Source: Micropterus salmoides | Lineage: Eukaryota; Chordata; Actinopteri; Centrarchiformes; Centrarchidae | Direction of reading: 5' to 3' | Assembly (NCBI RefSeq): GCF_014851395.1 | Contig: NW_024041150.1 | Coordinates: 26,525,225-26,589,224, forward strand | Length of the DNA: 64,000 nucleotides | In this document: one piece after another, positions 12,891-25,965 of the stretch | Numbering within the stretch: the stretch's first letter is position 1 | How the letters are laid out: every line of letters starts with the position of its first letter | The notes under the pieces: model-generated | The model's database searches: none | What the model saw: only the letters and a program-made list of their open reading frames with translations | Told to the model about the DNA's origin: nothing | Position numbers and translations under genes: made by a program

Positions 12891-14574
12891 GAATGTGGAA
12901 AAGAAAATAATTTTACAGTCCAAGATGCTTTTTTAAAGATGATAATTAAAATACAATTTTACTGTGACATTTATGTATCCTCAGTGTTTGTATGAACTAC
13001 TTATTTAGACAAAATTGTAATTACAAAAAGGAAAGTTAGTATTTTTCTACAGCAATAGCATCACCTACTGTAGTTTTTGGTTTTGACTGACAATGTCTGT
13101 CCTGGTAATTTGATTGGTGAAAATGTCTCTTCATTTCCAAAACCAGCTGGAGGCTGATGATGAAAGCCAATGCTTAGTTTTATCTCCTGATTTGAGTAAA
13201 GGTGTAATGTACAAAATGCTGAGGTCACAGGACTACCTGCTGCTGTGAGTTATGACAATCCTGTAATTTGCTGCATATCTGGACACATGATAGACACCAG
13301 CTGCCAATGACTGAGTAGGTGTTTTACCATTAACAAAAAGCTACATCTTGTGGGAATTAGCTAGCAAGCTTCGTTAACTAGCTACCGCTTTCCGAGTTGA
13401 AGCCAGCAAGCTAGGCTACCTAGCTTCCACTTTATTTGTGATAAACTTTCTTGATAAACAGTGTTATTTTGGGTACAAAGAGGACTCCCAGTGCTTTGAA
13501 TTACATTCATAATACACTGTATACGTTTTTAGCTCAGCCAGAACAGCACAGAAATCCACAGTTGCATGTTCTATTAATGCCAGCTCTCAGATGCTTCCAC
13601 AAATCGTGTGGATAAAAACTTTTTTAACACACACATTTTTTAAAGTGTCAAAGGGATTTGAAAATAGAAATACATGGACAATCTGTAGTACCATATTTTA
13701 TGTTTTCCTCACACAAATTTCAATTGACTTTAAGAAAATTAATTTTATACATCAGAATGCTAGTTAGTGAAAACATGAACAAAATATTTATTTTGATGCT
13801 ATGATTGATTTAGCCACTGCAAAGTAAATATGCAGAAACGATGAAGTCTGGATCACTAGATTTAACTGAAGAATTATGTCCATTTGGAGCCATAAAGTTG
13901 CATTCTCATTTTGCAGTTTGAGCTTTTGGACACTGGACACTGCATATTCTACACAATCCCCATTAGTGGAAGTTTTCAGACTTTCTGAAGCTGCTATGTA
14001 CCGGATATGTACCACTTAGAGTTGACAAGTGTAGGGTTACTTTGAGAGACTTTCTGAGATTTCTTAGCACTTTGAGACAAGCGCTGACAGCACTTTTCCA
14101 TGAGAGTAGTGAAAGTGACACCGTTCTTGAGATGGGGGGCCAGCGAGAGAGGTGAGAAAAGAGGAAAGAGATGGGATGGGGGGAGTGAACAGATTTTTTG
14201 AGGGGAAACTCTGCTTTTTGCATTTCATCTCCTGAGAGCGCTGACTTCAGCATGGATTAGGCGATGTGTTTGTTCTCACTGCTCTGTTCTCCTGTTCGGA
14301 GGAAGAGATAAGAGAAGCTGTACTTCATGCACTGTCAAGGTCAGCAAATGCCTTCAGATAATGATATTCCACTGTAATTTTACCTGTGTGTTGAAGCCAG
14401 CCACCAGCATGAATAGATGAGGACCCAAAAAACACTGTGGGTGCCTGGAACAAACAGTCTGGGTGTGTTTTGGAGTGTAGGTGTTTGCAGTATGTGTCCT
14501 AATATCCACCTCTGTGTCAGCTTATGTGTATAAATTTGCCTACAAACACATTCTGCTTGAGGGGACATACCAAT

Positions 14575-14770
14575 TTAAAACAGAGTGTCGATTTTGCTTA
14601 TTTCATATGGTAACTTTTCCTTTAAGGTAATGACAAAGTGCCTTGAGATTCTCCCCTGCCATTTGTTAAATGAGCCTAAGGAAGGCAAGCCAAGGAAAGG
14701 AAATCCCTTTTGAGTGAAAGATACAGACGGCTGAATCATTGCCATGATAACTTTCCTCTGGTTCAAAATG
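14575..14770. other. Candidate conserved non-coding element
   Basis: Mixed, repeat-free sequence including CCTTTAAGGTAATGACAAAG and GGAAAGGAAATCCC, in a neighbourhood of AT-rich DNA. It has the look of an ancient enhancer but I cannot test conservation. Confidence 0.3.
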
Positions 14771-14958
14771 TGCTGGCTACTGGAGCTTGCGTCTCTGTAA
14801 TGAACCTCATGGGCTTTGCAGATGACACCGTGAGCTGCCTGAGCTGTGTGTGGTAGCCCTTTCCCATAGCCTCTGGCAACCTAGCACGCTAATGATGCTG
14901 TACTGGTTCAAAGTGTTCCACTGAGCACACTCCTGTGTGAGCAGGATACCTAATGTAC

Positions 14959-14977
14959 TGTGTGTGTGTGTGTGTGT
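14959..14977 (+). repeat. TG microsatellite
   Basis: A perfect run of TG dinucleotides, just over nine units. Confidence 0.9.
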
Positions 14978-15124
14978 TGTGTTAGTGCCTATGCATCTAT
15001 TGCCGCACTTTCACTCACGTGTATATGTGTGTGTGATTGCATGGAATGTATTACAACGAGTGGCTTCACAGAATTATATTGTATTTTTAAGGCACACTGT
15101 GGATTAGGTTCTAATTAATAAAAA

Positions 15125-15315
15125 TTTGCTTTGAAGGCTACTGAAATAGCTGACCGGCATTTGAAGGAGGAGCTGACCAAGGTACAAACAAGGAAGTCCA
15201 GATGCTGTACTGTCCCTTGGCACCAAGTTATGAATGCAGCTGTTGCTGGAGTCATTACAGCCTGGAATAATTACATAATTCACTGCATGCACCACCAAGA
15301 GAGACTGATCCCATC
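15125..15315. other. Candidate conserved non-coding element
   Basis: A repeat-free stretch containing GGAATAATTACATAATTCAC (homeodomain-type TAATTA core) and CATTTGAAGGAGGAGCTGAC. The overlapping 74-codon frame on the plus strand and 64-codon frame on the minus strand both lack protein character, so a non-coding role is likelier. Confidence 0.35.
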
Positions 15316-16489
15316 TACCATACTGTACGCTACATGCTGTGTCTCAGAAGAATAACATATGGTAGAAACCTGTTTGCTAAAATATATTGTTTGCATTTCT
15401 GGAGTTCCATATATGTTTCCCAAAATTGCTGTGCTAGCTCATTGTAGTGGGAACAAAAATTATTTGTTAGCGTTTATTTTGCACGCATAAATCAGAAGCA
15501 TCAGTTGCAACACTTCTACAACCTCCCTTAGTGACTGGATGGGAAATGCATAAATTACCGAGTGGAAACAGAAGAACTCAGATATTCAAGTAAAAGTAGA
15601 AATATCATAATGTAAAATATTCTTAAGTAAACTCTCTTTGTGTACATTTAAAAAATATCAGCAACATAACAGTCACATAACCAACAAATGGATTAATGCA
15701 AGAACAAATGCAAAAACAAGCATTGCGATTGAGTGAAATTCATTATTACTTTCATTGCTGACAATAACTCTTCTCTTAGGTCAGGAAAATTGAAACAGTT
15801 TGATATTATAGCAAAGACAATTGACAATTGTACCAGAATGGCTTTGTTCAAATTAGATTTCCCAATTACAAAGCCATCTCATGTTGGGCAAAAACAAAAC
15901 CCTACAGACAACTACTAATCTGTTGTAGGGCAAATTACTTAATGACTAAGCCAGGTTTCACTATTGATGTCCATGTATCACTGTGCAAGCTTTGTCCTGC
16001 TTGATCCCCACACCAAGAATCAGTTTACCTACTATTATCTGTCACCCACCTAAGTACTGTCCATGGGAGATTACAGTCTGATTAGGATAACTCTGGTATT
16101 AAATAACACCAGTAGCACTTTTAAAGTTCATTTCATTTAATGTGTTCTGCTTAACTCTTGTTTTATATTCAGTATCATGAAGACACCTAGCAGTAATTAG
16201 ACCTTTAAGTGCTTTACCAAACAATATCTCCTCCACAGAAGGCTTCCACTTGAAATGAAACAACCTGTTGTGTATCCTTGGCTAAACTTAACCCTTATTT
16301 TAAAAAGAACAGTACAAGTAAAGATCTGTTTGCCATTTCTTTCGACAAAGGTAAAAATTGACTTTGAGTATCAGATTAATTCTATCTGAGCTAATTTGAC
16401 CAAGGCTGACTATGACTAGTATCTTTGAATTAGATGTCCCTGTATGATATAGCTCATCCAAGTTACTTTCAAGTGATGTGTTATACAGT

Positions 16490-17812
16490 CCTGTATAACC
16501 AGGCTAGGAACACACTGACGAAAAAGGTCAAAGCTGTAAAGAGGAGCAACGCTGAAAAGCTAGGAAACAGCTTCACAGCCAGCGATACTGCGTCAGAATG
16601 GAAAGGCCTTCAGACTCACTAACTACAGGAGACCATCCCCCAACTCTGCTGGTACTAAACAACTGGCTGACGAGCTGAATGGTTTCTATTGTAGGTTTGA
16701 GAAGCCCACAGTCACACCTCTCCCCCGCACTCACGATTTGTGAAGAGGATGTGCGCCAGCTTTTCCAGAGGCAGAAGATCAGGAAGGCTCCTGGTCCAGA
16801 CAGCGTGTCTCCATTCTGTCTGAAAATCTGCACAGACCAGCTGGCCCCCATCTTCACACAGATCTTCAATAGATAACTGGAGCTGTGTGTAGTTCCCTCC
16901 TGCTTCAAATGCTCCACAATCATCCCAGTCCCGAAAAACCCTCCATATGTGGACTAAATGACTACAGACCTGTCGCCCTGACATCTGTAGTTATTAAGTC
17001 CTTTGAAAGACTGTTGTTGGCCCACCTGAAAGGGCTAACAGGTCAGTGGATGATGCAGTCAACTTGGGACTGCATTACATCCTGCAACATATGCAAGGAT
17101 CCTGTTCATGGACTTCAGCTCGGCATTCAACACCATTATCCCGTACATCCTCAGCACCAAACTCACCCAGCTCACTGTGCCAGCCTCCGTCAAACTCCTG
17201 AATTTCACTGACAACACAACGGTCATTGGCCTCATCCGGGATGTTTATGAGTCGGCCTACAGACAGGAGGTTGATCAGCTGGCTCTCTGGTGCAGTTAGA
17301 ACAACCTGGAGCTTAACACGCTCAAAACTGTGGAGATGACCGTGGACTTAAGGAGGAGCCCCCCCACTCTGCCCCCCATCACCATACTCAAAAAAGGGGG
17401 AGCCCAACACTGACACCATCATCAAGAAGGCCCAGCAGAAGATGTACTTCCTGCGTCAGCTCAGGAAGTTCAACCTGCCTAAGTAGCTGCTGATCCACTT
17501 CTACACAGCCATCATCCAGTCTGTCCTCTGCACCTCCATTACTGTCTGGTTTGGATCTGCCACCAAAAAGGACAGGAGCAGACTACAACGGACAGTCAGG
17601 ACTGCAGAAAAAATCATCAGTACCAACCTGCCCTCCATTCAGGACTTATACATTTCCAGAGTCAGGAAACATCACTGCAGATCCATCTCACCCCGGACAC
17701 AACCTGTTCCAGCTTCTCCCCTCTGGTAGGCGCTATTGAGCACTGTACGCCAAAACCAACAGACTTAGGAATTGTTTCTTCCCACAAGCCATCACTCTGA
17801 TGAACAGCTGAC
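16490..17812 (+). pseudogene. L2-type reverse transcriptase remnant
   Basis: In an intact element this enzyme copies the element's RNA into DNA at a nicked target. Recognisable pieces in order are: a linker with WKGLQ and LADELNGFYCRFEKP (about 16600-16710); the RT start IRKAPGPDSVSP (about 16780); NDYRPVALTSVVIKSFERLL (about 16955-17020); motif A as FMDFSSAFNTI (about 17105-17140); the catalytic box as FTDNTTVIGLI (about 17205), where FADD is usual; LALWCS; a later KTVEMTVDLRRS; and a C-terminal LLPSGRRY (about 17725). Between motif A and the catalytic box only about 20 residues remain, so a stretch that normally includes motif B seems deleted. Several frame changes and stops confirm it is dead. 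The second catalytic aspartate is lost as well. Confidence 0.85.
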
Positions 17813-18304
17813 TCTGACTCACAGTGTCAGGAATAATTCCTGCGCAATAATTCCTGTTTACTGGCTACCACTTACCATTTATTTATTCATCATTCTCCAT
17901 TTCAAAGCTGTTCATATTGTATATAATATATATACTGTATACCAAATCCACATACCTCATGTACATAACACCTGCACATAGTACTTATTTATTCCAGCAT
18001 TCTTTGCACTCATCGCACTGTGTACATGTATGTTCGTGTATGTGCACCTGTATATCACATCCACCTCCGACATGTACATAATAACAATAATGGTAATAAG
18101 AATTTTCTCCAGCATCCTTTGCACTCTGCTCATTGCACTATTGCACTATTGTCGCAATCTGTTTTTGTTTATAGTGTGTATATGTGTGTACTCTATATTG
18201 TAGCCTGTGTTTGATTATGATTGTCTTATGGTGTTATTGTATAAGTAAGCACATCGTGAGCATTGTATAATCCAGAGTCAAATTCCTCGTATGTGTACAC
18301 ATAC

Positions 18305-18843
18305 TGTTGAAATGTTATTGTTGTGAGCCAGGTTCAGGTGTGAAGAACTTTCAGAGACTGATGAAGACTTAACATAGCACGGTTTATTGAGCCCGGCCGA
18401 GGAGATACAGTGCCAGTATACAACATGTGAACACGTCAAATGCCAACACCAAATCTGAAGGATAACATCTTGTGGTCCCTTTTATGTTTCTGTCTTCCCC
18501 CTAGTGCCTGTAGGTTTTAGACTCTAGTACTTCGTCATATTGGAATCTCTCACTATCCATTAGTTGTACTCTAATCTGTGGAGCCAAGAGTTCTTGCAAA
18601 CATTCTTGTAAGGCTCAACCTTGTAAGATTCCCAGAGAACACTGATATCTGCTAGCCTGACGTCTGAGCTACTGTGTCTAACTAATCAGTCTATTGTTGT
18701 CTTCTTGACAAGGACAAGTACGTGTGAGAAATACCTAAAGCTATAATGTCAAACACTTATGGGTCAGCTAAATTACTCTAAGCTAGACCTGTCTTACCTT
18801 TCCCTGTTACATCAACTAAGACCCTTAAGAAATATTCTGAACA
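18305..18843 (-). mobile_element. Solo LTR, 539 bp, with 5-bp target duplication
   Basis: The insert starts TGTTGA and ends TGAACA, so it has the TG...CA ends of an LTR with a 4-bp perfect inverted terminus. It is flanked by CATAC on both sides (18300-18304 and 18844-18848). Removing it rejoins the L2 3' UTR. The minus strand is the sense strand: a polyadenylation signal AATAAA (complement of 18383-18388) sits about 80 bp before the minus-strand 3' end, as expected for R-U5. No internal retroviral or Gypsy gene remains, so this is the product of recombination between two LTRs. A 5-bp duplication fits Gypsy-type elements and some endogenous retroviruses. The family is not resolved. Confidence 0.85.
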
Positions 18844-21119
18844 CATACCTGGCAAATACAGCTGATTCTGATTCTGATTCTAATCACAATCTAATCCAAT
18901 GTTTAAAAAGACATATATAGTGGTAACGCAGCTGTGTATGGTCTCCGCCACCTGCACTCTCATAGCTGGTATCTAACATTATTGTCTGGTGTGAAAAAGA
19001 CAGTGTGGCAGCAGTGGAATTATCCCGACCTCTAAGGTCTGGGCTATACACTTAAGAACTACTGCTGACGCACTCCTCGGCTAAAGGTCTTCATACCACG
19101 TCACCTAGGCCCCTTCGATACCAGTAGTTTCAGTTTCCTTAATGTCAGGCCACTTTTGTGCATTCAGCAGCAGCCTGTTCCTCAGAGGAAAAGGTTAAGA
19201 TGCTGTGTTTGAGGGGTTTTGGCAGGATGCCTCCCATGCTTCCACCACAATAAAGTCCCACGGGGGAGGCCACAGCTGAAACTAGCTGACAAGGCCACTT
19301 TGCCAGTAGGTCATTGTGTAAATGTGAACCAATTAATTTTAGATGTAAGCAAACAACTCTACTGATCTTGATTCTTTAGACAGCGGTGGCTCACACAAAC
19401 TGCCACATTGTGTGTATGTGTCAGGGCAAAAATGTGCTGTGCCAAATGTTGCTGAGCGTTTTGCCCTCAGGGCTGTGGATTCCCAAAGGCAGATCCCTGG
19501 GGTGACAAATTGTGACTAACAAGTGGAGCTGCTGCTTTGTGCCGTTTGATCAATGTGAAGTATATGGACTGTCAACCAATGATTGCGCCTAATGATGATG
19601 TAAATTTGTCTTGTATGACCAGCTAGGGGCAGACTTAGTGTCTAGTTATCAAAATAATGGCTGGTCTGTTGTGAAATTACCTTATGATTTTTAGAAAGTT
19701 TTATATCGAAAGAGTGGTGCAGAATTTCCAACCTGACCAATTGGCTATATTCACAGCAGTCCTGCTGCTTCTTTTCTGATCTTTTTGGCAAAAATGAAAA
19801 AGACAAATACATAAATACAGCATTGTATTTGTATGTCTTCTAATCAGAGAGCATGGCTGAGGATTTACATGAACACAGTTACAAAAACTCTATGTGCCAC
19901 AAACAAACAAGATTATGAGCAGTGAATTTGTTATAATTTACTAAAGGAAAGGAGGCATGAATAATTCATAGTTTTCTTAGTTCGATTTTAGTAGTAGATG
20001 ATCCACCATCTCCTCTGTGGAGAGTTAGCAAGAGACAAAAAAACACTTTTTATCTTCTGGCCAAATCAGAATTTACATTTCTTTGTTGACTCTTACTGTC
20101 CTGGAAAGAACAGCAGTTTTGCCCTGTATTGGATTTTATGTGTTTTTTTGTGTGAAAACGCAATAAAAAGGAATATACAGAAAAAATTATAAGAGCAGGT
20201 GTGCCAGAGGGTCAGTGGTTATGGTTGTGGTATGGTTGTCCTATTATACTATACGCAGAAAGTGTGAACAGTCTGTCTGAAGTGTCTGTTGTCTTAACAC
20301 TTTTCTCTGCCAACTTATTTATTATTTAACATGTAACTTTCTGACTAGCCTTGATACAAATTCATATTTGCTGCTAACAGATAAAGAGCTAGAACAGGCC
20401 CTCCCTTTTCACTGTAGGAGCTTTGTAAAAGTAAAATCTCAGTCACTTCAAGGTGGGAGGCAGATCGGAAAACCCCATAGACCCCTGCTGGCAAGCTGCA
20501 CAGTACATTTTGACCTGAAACTTGAATCTGTTTCATAACTAATTAATGCTGCATTTAGGCCTAATCAACCAGTACAGTGTATTCTATGTTTTTCTCACTT
20601 CATCATCATGGTGACAGCAGGGATTCTTCCTCGACACAGCACGCAGCAGGGAGGAGCTTTGAACAATTAATGGATATATGACTTAAAATGTAAAAAAGCT
20701 ACATGCGCCACCACAGTTTAACCAACTGATCGGTATGCAACGTCTATGTGGTCAAGAATCCACTGATATTACAGGCTCAGCGTGGAATACGACGACACAC
20801 TGAGAAGATAAAGACAAAATCAACAGCCGAGCTAATGTGATGCCAAGGCAGGGTTACATCACTTTTTTATGTGAAAAGACAAGTAGGCACTTAAAGAGAG
20901 TTAATGACATTAATACACACACCTTTTCTATCAAGCAGCACATTGTGTCTTCTTTTATCTGTATTATTATGGTATGGTAATGTGTTGAAATGTGCCAGAT
21001 GTATTGTTTTAAGTCTCTATTTCTTACCTGACAATCATTTCCGACATTTTATCATTTTGCTGTCCTTGTCACACTTGGGCAGATGAGTGCTAAATCCCAA
21101 ATAGGCTAAGTGTAGTATT

Positions 21120-21375
21120 TTGTGTAAATGATCCTAAAAGTGCCAGCCAGTTAATATGTGGCCGTCAACTGAGAGCGTAATTCTCACTATTCGCCTTCAG
21201 TGACAATCTCATTGCTCCTTGTCTTTTGTTTGATGAGTGACCAACAGCGGAAATGAAGAGTTGGGTCACCATATCTGCTTCAAAATGAAAGAAGTTGGCT
21301 TTTGTCAGATGCGTGTAGGGGATTTAGCCCCCTCTTTCTGCTCTATGACAGTCATCATTTCATGTCATGATTTTT
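21120..21375. other. Candidate conserved non-coding element
   Basis: A repeat-free, balanced stretch containing CTCATTGCTCCTTGTCTTTT (a SOX-type CATTG and CTTTGT-like context) and GACAGTCATCATTTCATGTC, between AT-rich flanks. Inference from texture only. Confidence 0.35.
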
Positions 21376-21641
21376 GAACTACTCGTCTAACAGGGTTGAC
21401 AGCGAGTCACAGATAAGAATGCTGTATCTTATCATCTTAATGCTGTATTTTATCAAGTGTAAGAAGCCGAGATATACTGCAAACACATGGTTCCTAGACC
21501 AGTATCCATGTTGGAAAAAGTTTACTCATGTCCCATGTGGTATGTGTTTTTTTAAATGACTACTGCACATTGTATAGTTGCACCTACTGAAAATACTATT
21601 TTGTTGTTTATACAAGTTCACTATAAATGGTAAAAAAAAAA

Positions 21642-21663
21642 GTGTGTGTGTGTGCGTGTGTGT
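21642..21663 (+). repeat. GT microsatellite
   Basis: A run of GT dinucleotides with one GC interruption, directly after a 10-base A run. Confidence 0.85.
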
Positions 21664-24600
21664 ATAACTGTATATTTAAATGACTGTAACAGTATAGAGT
21701 TAAATTTAAATTAAAAAGAGCAGACAGACAATGACATCCGTGGGACAGTGCGGGGGATACTGACTAAGCTAGATGACATAAATTAAACGCATTAAACGCC
21801 TTTGTGGACCTTTGTGGCCATTCATGCTGCCATGCACCAACCAATACTTTGTGCAGTGTGAGGAATAGAATGGACGAAACCGGGGTGGTTTCACACATTT
21901 GTTTGGGATTAGGTGAAGGTGTCAAGTCAGAGAAGTGGAACAGAGCCATTGGGGGAGATAAGGTCAGTGTAGCCTGTCATCCTGTGGCCTTACTTTATGT
22001 TTTTGTTCTCAAGGAGAGTTATAGTGAGTCACAAATTCACCACACATCCTGCTAATCGTGGTTGCTGATCAGCTGCAAATCTGAGAGAGTTTACTGTGGA
22101 AAAATTATGAACACCGTCTCCCACTGTGTCTGAGATCAGCCATTCGTCTATTACTTTTTTCCTATACAATGGACACAGGTACTGTATAGTGAGCATTAAA
22201 ATTAAATGGTTCTCAAGATAAATACTATGGACCACGGACAGCATGTGGTCCTGACAGGAGCAGCACTTGATGGAAGCTGGCAGCCTGCCAATAGCATTGA
22301 CCTCGACTCTACACAGTACCAGGAGGTCTGAAAACCTTACATCAAAACTACAAAAACATTCACATTTCAAATATCAAGCACAATATTAAGTTACTTTACA
22401 CATCACATTGGAAACTAGTACCTCTGAACTTTAGATCATAGTACATTAAACGCCCATCAACTAATCACTACTATCTCCTGGAACCGTTAAATTGGCATTA
22501 GGACACCCTGGGGACTCTTTTAGCCGGAACATCCTGGGGAGGAGACATGCCAGCAGAGGTACAGTAAGTGAGTTAAACAAAGACACTGAACTGTTATTTT
22601 GATTATAGCACAAACTAGCAATATAAAAACATTTAATAATTCAATTAAATCATGCTAGTATGCTTTAAACAACAATAAAAGCTTTTTTTCATGTTGAGAT
22701 AACCAAACTAGCCAAACTAGGTGTGTGTTTTCCTTCAATCAGCTCCAGTCGAGAGGCAGCTACAAGTTACCGTACAAGTATTAATAAGGAAGGACGAATT
22801 TAAGAACCAGCTAGATTTTTCATTACAAACCACTTTGTAATCTGTGTTAAAAAGGCGCTATATGAATACAATTTGACTTACTCACACAGAGGCTACTATT
22901 CTCATTGTATTGTGATAATTGTTTAGGCCTCTTGATACTATTGTGCATACACTTCACACTGAGAGTTTGAATACTCAAACAAAACAGACAAAAGTTGATA
23001 TAATATGAATGTCTGTTATTTCTTGGAGGCCTGTTTGACTTGCTGCTGTTGCTTTCCATGGTGCTGAATATCTGTCAGTTGAACTTACATATATTCAGAG
23101 AATGAAGGACTTTTTTACATGTAAAAGTTACATATTTTACTGTAAATCACTTCTGTTCTTTTTAGTCTCATAATAGTCTCCTTTACTATCCTTTCTAAAC
23201 CTTAGTTTATGACACGTAATCCTTAAAAAGCTATGATGTCAAGAGATATATTCTTTGGTTACATAGCAATTTTATGAGAGTACAAGTCATGTACATGTTT
23301 AGGTCTAGGTTTAATGTACCTGAATACCTGCACTGGAAAAGCAACGATCCTGAAAATTCACAGCATGACCAGAATGTGTTTGTGCAAAGTTGTTAGGGGG
23401 AAATGCCATTTGTTTTTCAAAAGTGTGACAAGATCAACTTTTATGACGGGAGTGTAGGTTGGCCTTGTGGGAGGTCCATCTGGCACTATGGGATGCCCTT
23501 GTCATTGAGGGGGGAACGCAGCATGGACATGCACAAGGAGCAAGGCGACAGATGCCAAAAAAAAAAAACTAAACAAAAAAAGAAAACAAAAATACATGGA
23601 TCGACAGGAGCTGCAGCTGGCACCCGGGGGTGGCATATCCTTGACATGCACCCGCCTCCTCTTGATAAGGAAGTGAAAGACAAGAGTGTGGAAAGCAAAA
23701 GAGAGTATGTGTCGATGTGTGTTTTAGTGTTTGTGTGTGGTAGACTTTTCCGCTGCCTCAGCTCCTTGGTGGTGTCTGTCTGTCGCCAAGGGGCCCCAGC
23801 CCTGGCCCCGAATCAGCCGCTGAGCTGTGTCCACTCAGCACTTCCCCTAGCCGCTGGTAAATTAGTCCCAGCAATATGCCGCTCCTCACACCTCTCTCTC
23901 CTGTGTGCTATTGTTCATGCCCTTGAGGAAAGTAAGTGTGTGTGCGCGCGTGTGCTGATGCGATTGTGTTCATTGCAGTTGAAGTGCTTAAGGAAACCAA
24001 AGAAAATTTATTTGGATTTTATGGACATAAGCCAAATTACTAAAATACAGTACTATTATATATTTTGTAATTTATAGATCCCATCAGGGAGTTCTGTCAT
24101 CTTTGCAGCAGTTATCTCAAGCTCTATAAAGCTAACAAAGACTGATTAACTTGAAACTTCATTATAATCAAAGAATGGATTCCAAGTTTGCCTTTTCAAT
24201 TGCTTTTGTTGTTGAACACCGTTTCAATTATAGCATACAGTATCTGGCAGGCAGGCCTTGCCTATTTTTTCTTCTTTATAGAAGACTTCTTTATGAGTCA
24301 CTGTCTTAGTTTATCAGAGTGGTTTTCAAAAGAAAAAAAAATTATTTAGGCAACCCAACGCATTATTTCATCCACCAACAAAAATTCCTCCCTTCAATCA
24401 GTTTGCAAATGTACCAAATTTCACATAATCACAAGCTTCACTGACACACTGTAATTCCTCAAAATGCTACAGCTCAGGAATGTTGACAGTTACCACCCCA
24501 CAATAATGTACACACTTCTTTAACAGAACATAAGGTGTTCAGCTGTGTAAAGTGTGGACTGTAAGTCAGAAAGTTCCAATAAAGATATGGTACCCATGCT

Positions 24601-25384
24601 AGCTGTAATGGTACAGACTTGCCCAGTGGGTGGTGGAATTAATGAGGCAACTGGCTCCTAAAGCACACAGGAGAACATCCTCTCAAGCCTACTGTGCCAC
24701 TGCCAGGACTGGGCTAGCTATACTATCTTAACCACCGCCGGCAGGCCGGAAAGAAAACATGGATTCTGTGATCCATGACCCCCCGTGGTGCATCAGATCA
24801 CTGAACTGGACCCCTAGCCTGAGGCTCCGGGCAGGTATACAGGTGATTGTTCTTACCCCTGCTCTAGGCAAAATCAGCTGGGGTTCATTTGCCCCAGCTG
24901 GGGCCATTCAACTTTATAATGCTCACGGATGACTGCAACGCATTTGCTTTACAAATGCAGTAGGTGTGCAGCAGTGTATATTTACATGGCAAATCAGGGA
25001 TAACAGACTGGAAACAATTTTTCCTTTTTATTTCAAAGTATTTTTCATAAACTATTCCACTCACATTCTTCAAATTAGGGTTAGGGTAATGCTAATCACA
25101 TTGTTGTTGTTTTTAATTGGACATTTTTGCATATAAGTGAAATCAAAGCACAGAAGAATGCAGTTGTATTTTAAAGCATATAGACAAGCCGGAAACTGCA
25201 GCTCTTATTTATTTTATATGCATTAACTGGCAAACATGATTCAGAGATAGTTAAAGTATATCTAGCATATCCAATGTCCATTGTTACTAACTCAGGAGCA
25301 CCCTTAAAGCACTTATATATAAGCACATATATTCCAAATACATTTATATAGACATAGACATTCTCACGATACTACGGTGTTGTC

Positions 25385-25965
25385 TTTGTTAGGCACTGAT
25401 GATGATCCTAGTATTCATCACTATTACACAGATAGATTAGTGGAGTGGTGTGAAAAGAATTATTATTTATTTATTGTTAATCCAATGAAGACACAAGAAA
25501 TCGTTTTTGGTCTTCCAGTGAACACAGCTGCTCAAAGATTGTGGATCAAACGCTTGAGTCGAGTTTTGAAACCGTGTGTGCTAAAAGGATGTTGTCTCTG
25601 GCTGGTAATATCACATCAGACCCCTCTCGTATTTTATTTGGCTTTTGCCATCAAACGGAAGACTTAAGAGTCCTGCAGGCTCGACTGAACAGACTGCTGA
25701 CTGCTTTTGTACCTGAGTCTGTCAAACTGTTAAATCAGACTTTGGGTCCTAAGTAGGCCTCAGTGTACCTGTGTGGTCTAAGCACTGAACATTAAAGTGA
25801 GCCATTAAATTGATTGCGTTGCAGCTTCATATGTTTGTAGTATTTGATGTGTTGTTCAGTTAGATGTTGTGTTTTGTTATGTATGTGAAACAGTGTATGC
25901 CCTTGGACATATGACAAATTTCAGAACAATATTCCGGTATTAAAGTCAAATCAAAAACATACTGC
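25385..25965 (+). mobile_element. LINE 3' end fragment (C-terminal RT part and 3' UTR)
   Basis: Translated pieces read like the end of an L2/CR1-group LINE protein. DRLVEWCEKNYYLFIVNPMK then TQEIVFG corresponds to the part just after the RT core. After a frameshift come MLSLAGNITSDPSRILFGF and FVPESVKLLNQ, which match the C-terminus. The frame ends at 25756. A short 3' UTR follows and closes with GGTATTAAAGTCAAATCAAA (about 25936-25955). Upstream RT, endonuclease and 5' UTR are missing, so this is a 5'-truncated dead copy. It differs clearly in sequence from the L2 at 16.5 kb and so belongs to another family of the group. Confidence 0.7.

Larger units (their letters stand above)
11131..16485. 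other. Non-coding stretch, no gene seen
   Basis: No coding region is identified over 5.3 kb. It holds a TG microsatellite at 14959-14977 and three CNE-like stretches listed separately. A small part at about 15570-15625 resembles the AGTAAAAGTA-rich interior of fish hAT elements, but it is too short to call. Confidence 0.5.
16486..18885 (+). mobile_element. L2-type LINE, 5'-truncated, decayed, split by a solo LTR
   Basis: The element runs from a truncated linker through reverse transcriptase and C-terminal parts to a 3' UTR (about 17815-18304). It resumes after the inserted LTR at 18844 and ends in three GATTCT-type repeats at 18864-18881. The iterated end and the closing CACATACCTGGCAAATACAG part are those of fish L2 LINEs as I know them. 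It cannot move now: the coding part has many stops and frameshifts, and the 5' end with the endonuclease is absent. Neither the left boundary nor a flanking target duplication is exact. Confidence 0.85.
18890..25384. other. Non-coding stretch, no gene seen
   Basis: About 6.5 kb without coding signal. A GT microsatellite lies at 21642-21663. A 224-codon frame at 23403-24077 is driven by a poly-A run and mixed unique DNA and is not protein-like. Parts of 19390-19580 and 23740-23940 are compact and repeat-free and could be conserved, but this is weak. Nothing else is recognised. Confidence 0.5.

Noticed and set aside
23403..24077. Longest open frame (224 codons, plus strand)
   Set aside because: It crosses a poly-A run giving a lysine tract, has no domain, no splice context and no protein-like pattern. 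Chance frame.
24650..24860. Possible RNA gene or repeat in a GC-richer patch
   Set aside because: No fold, promoter box or known repeat could be recognised.
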